A stretch of 64,000 nt of DNA from Streptomyces ortus. Its GTDB lineage: Bacteria; Actinomycetota; Actinomycetes; Streptomycetales; Streptomycetaceae. Where the stretch lies: positions 5,238,118-5,302,117 of the forward strand of contig NZ_JAIFZO010000002.1 in assembly GCF_026341275.1 (NCBI RefSeq), read 5' to 3'. The notes below the pieces were generated by a model, which was given only the letters and a program-made list of their open reading frames with translations, was not told the origin of the DNA and searched no databases. This document shows positions 45,898 to 54,050 of this stretch, piece by piece. The position numbers were made by a program, and so were the translations under genes. The stretch's first letter is position 1. The number at the start of each line of letters is the position of its first letter.

Positions 45898-46664
45898 CAG
45901 TGCGTGCCTTCCCATTCGGCCGGCGAGGAGATCGGTCGGGCGGACTCCCAGACCCTCTCAACACTCTCAGCGTAGGAGTCGAAGAGTTCTCCGCCGGGGA
46001 CGCGTCGCAGGTGCAGTACAGGGGCCATGTAGGCGCCGACGCCGTAAAGATGGCCGTTCGCCAGCATCTCGTCATCGGCTCGATAGATCGAGTTGTAGAG
46101 GGTGGTTCCATGTAGGCGAAATTCCACCCCGGGGAGACGGAAGAGCGGACCGTAGTTGATGAGTGCGTTCCGGATCTTCCCTCCCATCGTCGCACCGATT
46201 CCCTCGTCTTCCCCGCGCACTGCTACAGCGGACGACGTCGGCTCTCCCAGCATGAAGCGAATCGGGACCCCGTCGGCGGACTTTTCTTTCACGATGCGGT
46301 GGAACGTCGCGTCTTCTGTGAGCCAGAAGCCGGAGTACACCAGCACATCGAATTGCCGCGTCGATTTGGAGTAGAGGTTTGTCCATAGTGTTTGCATCAC
46401 GACGGACCGGTGTGGATAGAGCCTGACTAATTCCGCGTTTCCAGAGGCCGTGACCTCAGCCGAGGTGCGTTCATCGGGCCATAGGTACGACACTTCGCAC
46501 TTCAGCAGTGAGGCGGTGGCGTACTGGAAGCGACGGTACGGCTTGCGCTCGGGGTCGTTGATCCATCGCTCAACCGTCTTGGGTGCGACCCCGAGCCGCT
46601 CGGCAACCTCATCGAGCGTCAGACCCAAGTCCACTATCGCGCCGCGTAGTCGCTCGTTCGCCAT
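45897..46664 (-). CDS. XRE-family regulator with PLD-like DUF5919 domain
   Basis: A 255-residue protein. Residues about 3-60 are an XRE helix-turn-helix (LTLDEVAERLGVAPKTVERW); the rest resembles DUF5919, a phospholipase-D-like domain (FDVLVYSGFWLTED; FRLHGTTLYNSIYRADDEML) in which the full catalytic HKD pair is not evident. GAGGGAGG precedes the ATG. Residue 79 is a TTA codon. It is co-transcribed with the Nudix gene; operator-like repeats lie directly upstream. Confidence 0.85.
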   Translation of the reverse strand: MANERLRGAIVDLGLTLDEVAERLGVAPKTVERWINDPERKPYRRFQYATASLLKCEVSYLWPDERTSAEVTASGNAELVRLYPHRSVVMQTLWTNLYSKSTRQFDVLVYSGFWLTEDATFHRIVKEKSADGVPIRFMLGEPTSSAVAVRGEDEGIGATMGGKIRNALINYGPLFRLPGVEFRLHGTTLYNSIYRADDEMLANGHLYGVGAYMAPVLHLRRVPGGELFDSYAESVERVWESARPISSPAEWEGTH

Positions 46665-46685
46665 GCCAACCTCCCTCTAGCCGGG

Positions 46686-46730
46686 ACGACTTGGTACGAC
46701 TTCACGCTATCCAAGAACGACCCAGGTCGT
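46686..46730. promoter_or_regulatory. Operator-like repeats upstream of the XRE-Nudix operon
   Basis: ACGACTT occurs at 46686 and 46696, and the palindrome ACGACC-CA-GGTCGT spans 46717-46730. All share the half-site ACGAC. They lie 22-66 bases before the XRE start and in front of the divergent leader, so the XRE or GntR regulator may bind there. Confidence 0.5.
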
Positions 46731-46821
46731 ACAGGTGCGAAGTCGAGCGTCGCCGGTGCTGGCGTCAGGCTGTAGGTGCATCGCAGCGAGGGGCTCGCCG
46801 AACTTCAAAAAGCTGAAGGGC

Positions 46822-46850
46822 TTGACGGGGTGAATCTCTCTCTGCATGAT
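46822..46850 (+). promoter_or_regulatory. Vegetative promoter of the transfer/replication operon leader
   Basis: TTGACG (46822-46827) and CATGAT (46845-46850) are separated by 17 bases. A transcript would start near 46857 and run about 440 bases before the first supported gene at 47301. Confidence 0.5.
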
Positions 46851-46856
46851 GAGGAA

Positions 46857-47300
46857 CACGTACTACATGTACCTCTCAGGGCGGGGACGCTGCAATCCCG
46901 CTAAAGGCCAGGTGGAACAGGGTTTCGGCCCGTACTGGCGAGGTGGCCCGGCGACCGCGAGCAACGGCCGGAGAGTGGGGACTGAGTCCCCCTTGCAGTG
47001 CTGGTTCTTGTTCCTTCGATCTTCGGGAGTTCTTGTGCGTCAACGAATGCTTTGGGCGTCGCCGTGATGGACCGACCGGCGGCGCCTACAGAGCAGATCT
47101 CCGGTCCGTCTTTGGCTCGCGACACCTCGTGCCGCGGCCGGCTGCCTCTCCCGTCCGTCCGTCCCGCGCACCGCGTGAGGACGTACGGACGGGAGCGCGG
47201 GGAGCCGGAATTTCCTGGTTCCACAACGGCGCGCGGCCCCGGTGTTCGAGCACCGGGGCCGCTTTTTCGGGCCGTTCCGTCGATTGAGGAGAGACGACCC
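46857..47300 (+). ncRNA. Structured leader (possible attenuator) before the transfer operon
   Basis: No reading frame here is supported. An 11-bp stem (47148-47158 with 47185-47195) is followed by a 12-bp perfect terminator (47233-47262, loop TTCGAG, TTTTT after). The next gene begins 38 bases later, so the promoter-proximal RNA either ends here or is read through under control. Confidence 0.45.
47233..47267 (+). terminator. Strong rho-independent terminator in the leader
   Basis: GCGGCCCCGGTG (47233-47244) pairs perfectly with CACCGGGGCCGC (47251-47262), followed by TTTTT. It faces the transfer operon start. Confidence 0.85.
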
Positions 47301-47603
47301 ATGAAGTGCATCGTTGCTGGTCATGAAGCCGTTACCGCGACGGAGTTCGCGGAACTGGCATTCGGTATCGACCCGGAGCTGTTCACCGACCCGGCCATGG
47401 AGTCCGAGGGTGATCGGGTGGTGCGGCTGGACGTGGCGCGCGAGGTGCTCGCGGAGCTGCGGGAGTCGGACCCGCAGGCCGCGGCGTACGCGGAGACCTT
47501 GCTGCGTACGAGCCCGCTGAGGGACGCGCGGGCCGCGGCCCGTCGGCCGCGGACGCGCCGGACGGCGCGCAACTCTGTGGCGCGTACGGCGGTGGCCGCA
47601 TGA
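47301..47603 (+). CDS. Small hypothetical AICE protein
   Basis: A 100-residue protein. The first 70 residues look folded (VTATEFAELAFGIDPELF; REVLAELRESDPQAAAYAE), and the tail is Arg/Ala-rich (RRPRTRRTARNSVARTAV), perhaps nucleic-acid binding. GAGGAGAG precedes the ATG. It opens a run of overlapping genes that leads to traB. Function is unknown. Confidence 0.75.
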   Translation: MKCIVAGHEAVTATEFAELAFGIDPELFTDPAMESEGDRVVRLDVAREVLAELRESDPQAAAYAETLLRTSPLRDARAAARRPRTRRTARNSVARTAVAA

Positions 47604-47767
47604 GGGAGCGCGAGATCCTCGACAGCTTCCCCGCCGGTCACCCGCGCGGTTCCTGGCCGGCTGAGGAGCGGGCCGCGGCGCTGCGGGAGCAGGGCGAGAG
47701 CGCCACGGTCGTCATGGACCTGGACACGGACAGCTTCCTGATCGTCTCCGAGGGGGCTGCCGTATGA
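47600..47767 (+). CDS. Small hypothetical AICE protein (55 aa)
   Basis: A 55-residue protein (REREILDSFPAGHPRGSW ... TVVMDLDTDSFLIVSEGAAV). It has ATGA overlaps with the gene on each side, which supports translation despite its size. The composition is acidic. Function is unknown. Confidence 0.72.
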   Translation: MREREILDSFPAGHPRGSWPAEERAAALREQGESATVVMDLDTDSFLIVSEGAAV

Positions 47768-48093
47768 GCGGGACCCTGACGCTCGACGAGGTGGCCGTGC
47801 CCCTGCGGGCGCTGCGTCTGCTGACGGTGGACTTCGGGCACCTGCCGGCTCCGACCGTGCACGTGACTACGATCTACCCGGAGCGGCTGGAGTTGTCGTT
47901 CTACGACGACCTCTCCGGCTTCGAGATGTGGCGGGAGGCCCTGGGGGTCGCCCCGGACGCGGTGACCTACCACGTGCAGAACGACGGACGGACGGGAGTC
48001 CTGAGCGCGGGCGTCGACCACGCGGGCGCCATGGTGCACCTGATGGGTTACGCGGACGTCGTCGCGCCGGTGTCGGTCGGGGGTGCGGCATGA
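47764..48093 (+). CDS. Hypothetical AICE protein (109 aa)
   Basis: A 109-residue protein with an alternating beta pattern (LRALRLLTVDFGHLPAPTVH; RLELSFYDDLSGFEMWREAL). It overlaps both neighbours by ATGA. No motif is recognised; it is part of the transfer block. Confidence 0.75.
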   Translation: MSGTLTLDEVAVPLRALRLLTVDFGHLPAPTVHVTTIYPERLELSFYDDLSGFEMWREALGVAPDAVTYHVQNDGRTGVLSAGVDHAGAMVHLMGYADVVAPVSVGGAA

Positions 48094-48980
48094 GTGCCGC
48101 GGCCCGCGTCAACGCCCGGTCGACGCCCGTCGAAACCGCGTCGACGCCCGCCGCGGTGGACCACGCGATCACCGCGCTCGCGGCCGTGCTCACGGTGCTC
48201 CTGACGGCGGTGGCGTTCTGGCTCTCCTACGAGCACCTTCAGGAAGTAGCCGCCCGGCACGGCATGCAAGAGGCGGTGGCGCGTTCTTGGGCGTGGCCGG
48301 CCACGGTGGATCTGTTCATCGTGATCGGTGAGCTTCTGATCCTGCGTGCCTCGCTCGCTCACCGGGTCGACTGGTGGGCAATCGGCCTGGTCACCGCAGG
48401 TGACGGGGCCTCCATCGCGCTGAACGTGGCTGGCGTCGGGCAGGATGCCGACGCCCTGAACTACGTGGTGGCCGCGGTTCCTCCGGTGGCCGCACTGCTG
48501 GCGTTCGGTGCGCTCATGCGGCAGGTGCACGCCTACCTTGCCCGCCGTGCTTCGACGGGCGTCAACCCGCCGCCGACGGGCGTCGACGCACCCTCGACGC
48601 CCGTCACGGTGCGCGTCGACCGCGAGCCGGCCGCACCGGCTGCACCCGTGCTTCCGGTGCTTGATCCGGTGCCCGCGGCTGTGGCCGTGCCGGTGGCTGT
48701 GGAGGCCGCGTCGACGCCCGTCACTCCGGATCCGGTCCCCGTCGACGCGGTGTCGACGCCCGTCGACCTGTGCGCCCCGGTGGTCTACCCGAACCGGGTG
48801 GATCAGTTGGTGCGCGCCCTGTACGGCACGGACTTCGTGCAGCCGAGCACGGCCCGCATGACGCAGGCGATGGCCGCGGCGGGGCTGGGAACGTCGGAGT
48901 CGACGGCCCGCACCGCGCGCGGACGGGTCAAGACCCGTGAGCCGCACCTGGCAGACCTCCCGACCGCGCTAACCGGCTGA
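48090..48980 (+). CDS. SpdB-like membrane protein (DUF2637)
   Basis: A 296-residue protein with four membrane helices in its first half (LAAVLTVLLTAVAFWLSY; ATVDLFIVIGELLILRA; WWAIGLVTAGDGASIALNV; VVAAVPPVAALLAFGALM), the pattern of DUF2637 plasmid-spread proteins. The C-terminal half is Pro/Val-rich with repeated STPV/STGV, then a helix-turn-helix-like end (TARMTQAMAAAGLGTSEST). Spread proteins help transferred DNA pass between compartments of the mycelium. Six copies of a 10-bp DNA repeat lie inside this gene. Confidence 0.82.
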   Translation: MSAAARVNARSTPVETASTPAAVDHAITALAAVLTVLLTAVAFWLSYEHLQEVAARHGMQEAVARSWAWPATVDLFIVIGELLILRASLAHRVDWWAIGLVTAGDGASIALNVAGVGQDADALNYVVAAVPPVAALLAFGALMRQVHAYLARRASTGVNPPPTGVDAPSTPVTVRVDREPAAPAAPVLPVLDPVPAAVAVPVAVEAASTPVTPDPVPVDAVSTPVDLCAPVVYPNRVDQLVRALYGTDFVQPSTARMTQAMAAAGLGTSESTARTARGRVKTREPHLADLPTALTG

Positions 48981-48997
48981 GCGGGAGGACGGCGCTC

Positions 48998-49381
48998 ATG
49001 TCGTACTCGTTCGCCAAGTGCTTCGACCCCAACGGCGCCCGCCACGGGATACCGACGTTCCCGTGGCGCTGCGCCCCGGACGGCTACGCCACCCGACGGC
49101 AGTTGCGGGCCCGCGGCATGCGGCCCGGTGGTCAGCCGGTCGCCGGGCAGGTTCTGCGTCCGCGCTACCGGCGCGGCCCGCTGGTCGCGTACCTCTACCG
49201 CCTCGACCAGGCCAAGCCCGTCCGGCCCATGACGCCGGCGAAGCGGGCCGCGCTGGTCAAGGCCAACATCGCGCGCCGCACGTGCCCGCAGTGCCGTACA
49301 GACGCGGGCTACGTCATCCCCACCTCGCTCGGGGTGTGCGTGCCCTGCGCGTACCCCGACGACGAACAGCGCGCCGCCTGA
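48998..49381 (+). CDS. RRQL-motif zinc-binding protein
   Basis: A 127-residue protein with TRRQLRARGMRPGGQPVAGQ and a C-terminal zinc ribbon (CPQC ... CVPC, spaced by 19 residues). This family is found almost only in actinomycete plasmids and AICEs. GGGAGGAC precedes the ATG. The role in transfer is not known. Confidence 0.85.
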   Translation: MSYSFAKCFDPNGARHGIPTFPWRCAPDGYATRRQLRARGMRPGGQPVAGQVLRPRYRRGPLVAYLYRLDQAKPVRPMTPAKRAALVKANIARRTCPQCRTDAGYVIPTSLGVCVPCAYPDDEQRAA

Positions 49382-49411
49382 ACATCCCTCACCTCATCTG
49401 GGAGTTTCGCT

Positions 49412-49915
49412 GTGACCAGCCGTACCCGACCCCGCCGCGCCGTGAAGGTGCCCGCCGGGGCTACCACCGTCCGTATCCCGCGACAGCGCGGGCGCCGCAA
49501 CGCTCAGCCGTTCGTCGTCGTGATGCCCGAACGCCGCTCCTTCACCCGCGAAGCTGTATCGGCCCTCGGCAGTGTGCTGTGGCACTTCCGCCGCCAGCTC
49601 GCCCCCACCGGCTTCGCCGTGCTGGTCTTCGCCCTCTCCGGGCTCCTTCACATGCTCGCCTCATGGTCCGGCTTCCTGGTCGGCACCGCCGCCGTGCTGG
49701 CTGCCGGATGGCTGGCGATCGTGCAGCGCAACCGCCCCGAGACCGGGACCGTGCTGGCCTGGCGGATCGGGCTCGCCTCGCTGGCCTTCCTCGCGGCCGG
49801 CTGGATGGCCACGGCCACCGTGCTCGGTCCCCTGACGGGCCCGCTGGAAACCGTCTGGCTGCTCATCTGCATCGCGGCTCAGGCCGTGTGGCTCATCGTC
49901 CGTCGCACCCACTGA
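49412..49915 (+). CDS. Membrane protein of the transfer block (Spd-like)
   Basis: A 167-residue protein. A basic N-terminus of about 60 residues precedes four predicted helices (FAVLVFALSGLLHMLASW; FLVGTAAVLAAGWLAIV; LASLAFLAAGWMATATV; VWLLICIAAQAVWLIV). GTG 49412 follows GGGAG. It resembles plasmid spread membrane proteins in topology only. Confidence 0.75.
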   Translation: MTSRTRPRRAVKVPAGATTVRIPRQRGRRNAQPFVVVMPERRSFTREAVSALGSVLWHFRRQLAPTGFAVLVFALSGLLHMLASWSGFLVGTAAVLAAGWLAIVQRNRPETGTVLAWRIGLASLAFLAAGWMATATVLGPLTGPLETVWLLICIAAQAVWLIVRRTH

Positions 49916-49934
49916 CCTGCTGAGGAGACGCCTG

Positions 49935-50492
49935 ATGGCATCCAACTCGCGTGCCCGTACGGCCAACGGCCGCCCCGCGTCCGGGGCGAACGGCGCGGCC
50001 AACAAGTCCAACAAGTTCGCCAACGCCGGGGCCGCCGCCGGCGGGTTCATCGGCGCCATGGGCGGCTCGTTCGTCCCCCCGGTCAACATCACGGTCAACA
50101 ACAGCAAGGGCGCCAAGGGAGGCGTGCCCGGCCCCCGCGGCGGCGGCTCCGCCTTCGTCCTGGGTGACCCGGAGTTCAACAACACCGAGGACGTACGCAA
50201 CTACTGCAATCACGCCCGCGCCCTGATGATCCAGGTTGGCATCGAGCTGGCCATGGCGTCGAAAATCCTGGAAGCCCGTCTCGCGCAGGCGCAGCGGCTG
50301 CCCGGTGACAACCCGATCGAGTCCCGGATGCGGGCGAAGAAGGTCGGTTGGAAGCTCAAGCGGGCCGCGGACGGGGCCACGGCCGCCGCCAAGGGTGCGG
50401 TGGGCGCGTACGGGGCGTTCACCCGCGAGTACGCCGACATCATGCGGCCCCGTCCCCAGCAGGCCCCGCCCGTCAACCCGTTCCGGTTCTGA
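49935..50492 (+). CDS. Plasmid transfer protein TraA-like
   Basis: A 185-residue protein. The Ala/Gly/Asn-rich N-terminus (SNSRARTANGRPASGANG) leads to FVPPVNITVNN and a helical region (EDVRNYCNHARALMIQVGIE; LEARLAQAQRLPGD), ending in Pro-rich VNPFRF. It lies directly before traB, as TraA-type proteins do in Streptomyces AICEs. GAGGAG precedes the ATG. Confidence 0.75.
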   Translation: MASNSRARTANGRPASGANGAANKSNKFANAGAAAGGFIGAMGGSFVPPVNITVNNSKGAKGGVPGPRGGGSAFVLGDPEFNNTEDVRNYCNHARALMIQVGIELAMASKILEARLAQAQRLPGDNPIESRMRAKKVGWKLKRAADGATAAAKGAVGAYGAFTREYADIMRPRPQQAPPVNPFRF

Positions 50493-50506
50493 AAGGCAGT
50501 CGCGTG

Positions 50507-52570
50507 ATGGCAAGCAAGTGGACTGCCCAGGACGGACGCACCTACCCCGTCGACGTCCGCCAGCATGAGGACCGGCTCAACTCCGGTACCGGCACCGGGC
50601 TCGGAGCCTGGCTCGCACACCGGGCCAAGCCCTACACCCCGCCGTGGATCGTCACCGGCGCGGTCGGCGTCGCCGGAGCCGGGGCAAGCCAGATGTGGGC
50701 CGACTCGGCACCGGCCGGCGTCGGCCTCACCCTCGCCTCCGTCGCCCTCACCGCGGCTGCCTGGTGGGCGGGGAAGGCGACCGGCCCGCAACGTCGCCTG
50801 CACTCCGCAATCACCGTTGCGGCGGGTTCGTCGTGGTTCACCTCCGCCGCGTTGGCGGGGCCGCTCACCGGCCCGCTCCCGGACCTCTACCTGATGGGTG
50901 GCGCCACGGTGGCCCTGTCGTGGAACATCCGTCAGCTCATGCGCACGGCAGACGGAGAGACCTCCGGCGAGTCGTCCTCGGACAAGAGCCTGTTGGAGAA
51001 AGTGGGGCTCGCCCGGACCAGGCTCAAGGACGTCAAGGTCGAGCCGAACCGGGTCACCGTGCCGTACGAGCTTCCGGCGGGTGAGCTCACCCACGAGGAC
51101 GCGGCCAAGGCGATTCCGCGGATCGCGTCCGCGTTGGACGTGCCGACCACGGCCATCCGTCACCAGGAGGACCCGGAGTCCGCGCGCAAGGGCGCGTTCG
51201 TCATCGTGCCGGAGGACCAGTTGAAGACTCCGACCGTGTGGCCCGGCCCGTTCGCCCCCGGGCAGAGCGTCGCTGTGCCGCTGCGGGTCGGCGTCTATGA
51301 CGACGGCTCGGATCTCGTGCTTCCGCTCCTGGACGCGATCCATATCCTCATCATGGGGATGACCGGCTCCGGCAAGACCGAGGGCGCCCTCGATGTGCTG
51401 CTGGAACTGTTCAGCCGCAAGGACGTCGTTGTGTGGCTCGCGGATGCGGCCAAGGCGGGACAGGACTTCCAGCCGCTCCTCCCGGCAGTCGACTGGGCCG
51501 CGCTCGACACCCCGTCCGCCGGCGCCATGGTCGCGGCTGTCCAGGCCGTGATTCCGGCCCGCACGGCGTGGCTGCGGGACCACGGATACCGGTCCTGGGA
51601 GCCCGCGGCTGCCGAACGGCAGAGCGACCCGGCCCACTCGTGTGCCGCGTCCGGTGCGTGCGGCTGCCCGGGGATGCCGTATTTGGTCGCGTGGATGGAG
51701 GAAGCGGCCAAGCTCCTGCGGGACCTGGGGGACGACACGTTCACCGGCATCGCGCAGGAAGCCCGGTCCGCCGGCGTCTCCCTCGTCATCTCCATGCAGC
51801 GCGCGTCCGGCTATCAGCTGTCGACCGACACCCGCGCTTCCCTGCCGGCCGCCATGTGCTTCGGCGTCCGCGGTGACGACGCCACGTTCGCGCTGCCGGA
51901 CGAGGTGCTGTCCGCCGGGGCCAACCCGGCGGCGTGGGCGAACAAGCGCAAGGGCTACGTCTACCTCGTCAGCGCGGGCGTGGATGAGGACCTGTACGCC
52001 AACCCGGCCCGCACCTTCTGGACCGGCCCCGCCGGCCAGTACGAGCGGATGGCCGGCTGGGTCGTGGACACGTTCGCCGGTATCCGTGCCGAGATCGACC
52101 CGGTGACCGGAGCAGCCGCGGCCCGCGTCGCAGGGGACCGGTTCACCAACCGCCGGACCCTGGCCGGTACTCCGGCCGCCGCCCCGGAACCCAAGTCGGC
52201 ATCCTCGGAGTCGGCGTCGTTCGCTGAGGTTCAGGAGTCGGCCCGGCACGTCGCCGCACTGGTTGACCCCGAGGACGCCGATGCGGACGCGAGTGCGGAT
52301 CTCCCGCCGGTCGGCGTCAACGTCGGCATCCCGCAGGGCAAGCCGTCCACCGAGGAAGCGCGCGAACTCCTGGACGAACTCGTGTCGATGCTCGCCTCAG
52401 TCGGCCCCGGCACCGTCGCGGTGCGGGACGTGAAGCCGTACCTGGAAAAGCTGGGCCGTGACCGTTCCTGGGTCTCCAAGGAACTCAAGCGGCTCGCCAC
52501 GGAGGGGCGCCTCGCCCCGACCGCCGAGGAAGGCACGTACCGGTTGGTGCCCACCCTCGCCGGCGTCTGA
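50507..52570 (+). CDS. traB: FtsK/SpoIIIE-like conjugative translocase TraB
   Basis: A 687-residue motor protein that moves double-stranded plasmid DNA between mycelia. Two or more helices lie at about residues 45-135, then comes the motor with Walker A (MGMTGSGKTEGAL, about 283-295), VWLADAAKAGQDF, the Walker-B-like YLVAWMEEAAKLL (about 393) and LVISMQRASGYQ. A winged helix at the C-terminus (VRDVKPYLEKLGRDRSWVSK ... EGRLAPT) is the expected reader of clt repeats. GAAAGG precedes; GTG 50504 is an alternative start. Confidence 0.9.
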   Translation: MASKWTAQDGRTYPVDVRQHEDRLNSGTGTGLGAWLAHRAKPYTPPWIVTGAVGVAGAGASQMWADSAPAGVGLTLASVALTAAAWWAGKATGPQRRLHSAITVAAGSSWFTSAALAGPLTGPLPDLYLMGGATVALSWNIRQLMRTADGETSGESSSDKSLLEKVGLARTRLKDVKVEPNRVTVPYELPAGELTHEDAAKAIPRIASALDVPTTAIRHQEDPESARKGAFVIVPEDQLKTPTVWPGPFAPGQSVAVPLRVGVYDDGSDLVLPLLDAIHILIMGMTGSGKTEGALDVLLELFSRKDVVVWLADAAKAGQDFQPLLPAVDWAALDTPSAGAMVAAVQAVIPARTAWLRDHGYRSWEPAAAERQSDPAHSCAASGACGCPGMPYLVAWMEEAAKLLRDLGDDTFTGIAQEARSAGVSLVISMQRASGYQLSTDTRASLPAAMCFGVRGDDATFALPDEVLSAGANPAAWANKRKGYVYLVSAGVDEDLYANPARTFWTGPAGQYERMAGWVVDTFAGIRAEIDPVTGAAAARVAGDRFTNRRTLAGTPAAAPEPKSASSESASFAEVQESARHVAALVDPEDADADASADLPPVGVNVGIPQGKPSTEEARELLDELVSMLASVGPGTVAVRDVKPYLEKLGRDRSWVSKELKRLATEGRLAPTAEEGTYRLVPTLAGV

Positions 52571-52734
52571 CACCGAGGGCCGCACACCCGCACACCCCGG
52601 CGCACCCGCACACCCCGAATCCCCACGTGACGCGGCGTGTGAATTGGGCCGCACACCGGCCCGCACACCCTCACCGCACACCCATCCGCCGCACCGCACA
52701 CACGGGGCGCGCGGCTTACCCGAGGAAGGCTCCG

Positions 52735-53046
52735 ATGACCCATCACGACCCGCCGGGGATCATCGCCCCGCACATCCCCGCCGACACCTACCGCCGGGCA
52801 CAAGCCACCGGGCAACCGGTCGTCATCGTCGTGAACACCACCGACCCGACCGGCCTCCCGTGGCGCCGGATTCTGGTTCCGCTCGCGATCGCCGGGGCCG
52901 CGGCCCTGGGTGGGTGGGGGCTGGTCGTCGCGCTGTGCGCGCTGCTGGACGCCGCCGCCCACACCGTGACCGTCATCGCCGGCGCCGCCGGACCCATCGG
53001 ATTCGGAGGGATCACCCTCCGGCTCGCACGCGGCAAGCACCTCTAG
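52735..53046 (+). CDS. Small membrane protein after traB
   Basis: A 103-residue protein with two predicted helices (ILVPLAIAGAAALGGWGLVV; TVTVIAGAAGPIGFGGITLR). GAGGAAGG precedes the ATG. A terminator follows at 53054. It is typical of the spd genes between transfer and replication blocks; function is unknown. Confidence 0.75.
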   Translation: MTHHDPPGIIAPHIPADTYRRAQATGQPVVIVVNTTDPTGLPWRRILVPLAIAGAAALGGWGLVVALCALLDAAAHTVTVIAGAAGPIGFGGITLRLARGKHL

Positions 53047-53053
53047 CTACGCC

Positions 53054-53096
53054 AAGGGCGGCCCCTCCATCTCGCCAAAGAAGCGGGGCCGCCCTT
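53054..53096 (+). terminator. Terminator between transfer and replication blocks
   Basis: AAGGGCGGCCCC (53054-53065) pairs perfectly with GGGGCCGCCCTT (53085-53096). The 19-base loop is long. Confidence 0.65.
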
Positions 53097-53135
53097 GTCA
53101 GCCAGCATCCATCAAAGGAACTGGAGACCTCCAGC

Positions 53136-54050
53136 ATGACCCATGACCCCCGTACCGCGCTGCTGTCCGCAGCGCTGGACGCTGCACAACGTGGGTGGCA
53201 CGTCTTTCCGCTGCGTCCCGGCACGAAGCGGCCCGCTCTGCATGGGGCGGACCGGTGCCGCACCACCGGCGACTGCTCCCGCGGCCACCTGAAGTGGCAG
53301 GAACGGGCGACCGTCGACCCGCACCGCATCACCCTGTGCTGGGAGACCAGCCCTGCGAACATCGGTCTCGCCACCGGCCCCTCCGGGTTGGTCGTCGTCG
53401 ACCTGGACGTGCCCAAGAACCAGGACAACGGCAACGGCAGTGCGGACGCGCCTGACGGCGCGACGACCTTTGAGGCGCTCTGCGAGCGCACCGGGCACTC
53501 CGTTCCCACCACCTACCGGGTCCGGACCGCGAGCGGCGGACAGCACCTGTACTTCACCGCCCCGGTCGGCGTCCGGTTGGGCAACACCGCGGGCACCCTC
53601 GCGCCCCTGGTCGACACTCGGGCGTGGGGTGGGTACGTCGTGGCCGCGGGCAGCGTCACCCCGGGCGGCTCGTACGAGACCGTCAACGACACCGCCCCGG
53701 TGCTCCTGCCGGGATGGCTGCTGGAGTTGCTGGAACCCGCCCCCGCCCGCCCCGCGGTGCCATTGCGGCTGCCTGCGGTCGACGGCAGCCGCGCGGCTCT
53801 GGCCGCACTGGAAGCCGAATGCGCGACCGTGGCCGCGGCGCCGGAGAAGCAGGGCAACATCACGTTGAACCGGTGCGCGTTCAAGGTGGGGCGGTTCGTC
53901 GCGTGGGGCGACCTCCCCCGGCACGTGGCAGAAGAAGCCTTCCAAGCGGCTGGAGAGGCGCGGGGACTCACCGCTGCGGAGTGCCGGAGCACGATCCGCA
54001 GTGCTCTGGACAGTTCCCTGCGCAAGGTCCGGCCCCGGGAGACGGCATGA
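53136..54050 (+). CDS. Bifunctional DNA primase/polymerase (Prim-Pol)
   Basis: A 304-residue Prim-Pol protein for replication of the excised element. It has the metal motif VVVDLD (D89, D91), SGGQHLYF (133-140) and DTRAWGGYVVAAGS (160-173). The N-terminal W-x-VFPLRPGTKRP is typical. The C-terminal helical part (NRCAFKVGRFVAWGDL) resembles primase-C domains. GGAGACC precedes the ATG, and it overlaps the next gene by ATGA. Confidence 0.9.
   Translation: MTHDPRTALLSAALDAAQRGWHVFPLRPGTKRPALHGADRCRTTGDCSRGHLKWQERATVDPHRITLCWETSPANIGLATGPSGLVVVDLDVPKNQDNGNGSADAPDGATTFEALCERTGHSVPTTYRVRTASGGQHLYFTAPVGVRLGNTAGTLAPLVDTRAWGGYVVAAGSVTPGGSYETVNDTAPVLLPGWLLELLEPAPARPAVPLRLPAVDGSRAALAALEAECATVAAAPEKQGNITLNRCAFKVGRFVAWGDLPRHVAEEAFQAAGEARGLTAAECRSTIRSALDSSLRKVRPRETA

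Noticed and set aside
46943..47287. Protein-coding genes in the leader before 47301
   Set aside because: Several overlapping frames exist, but none has a ribosome site, and a strong terminator ends inside them.
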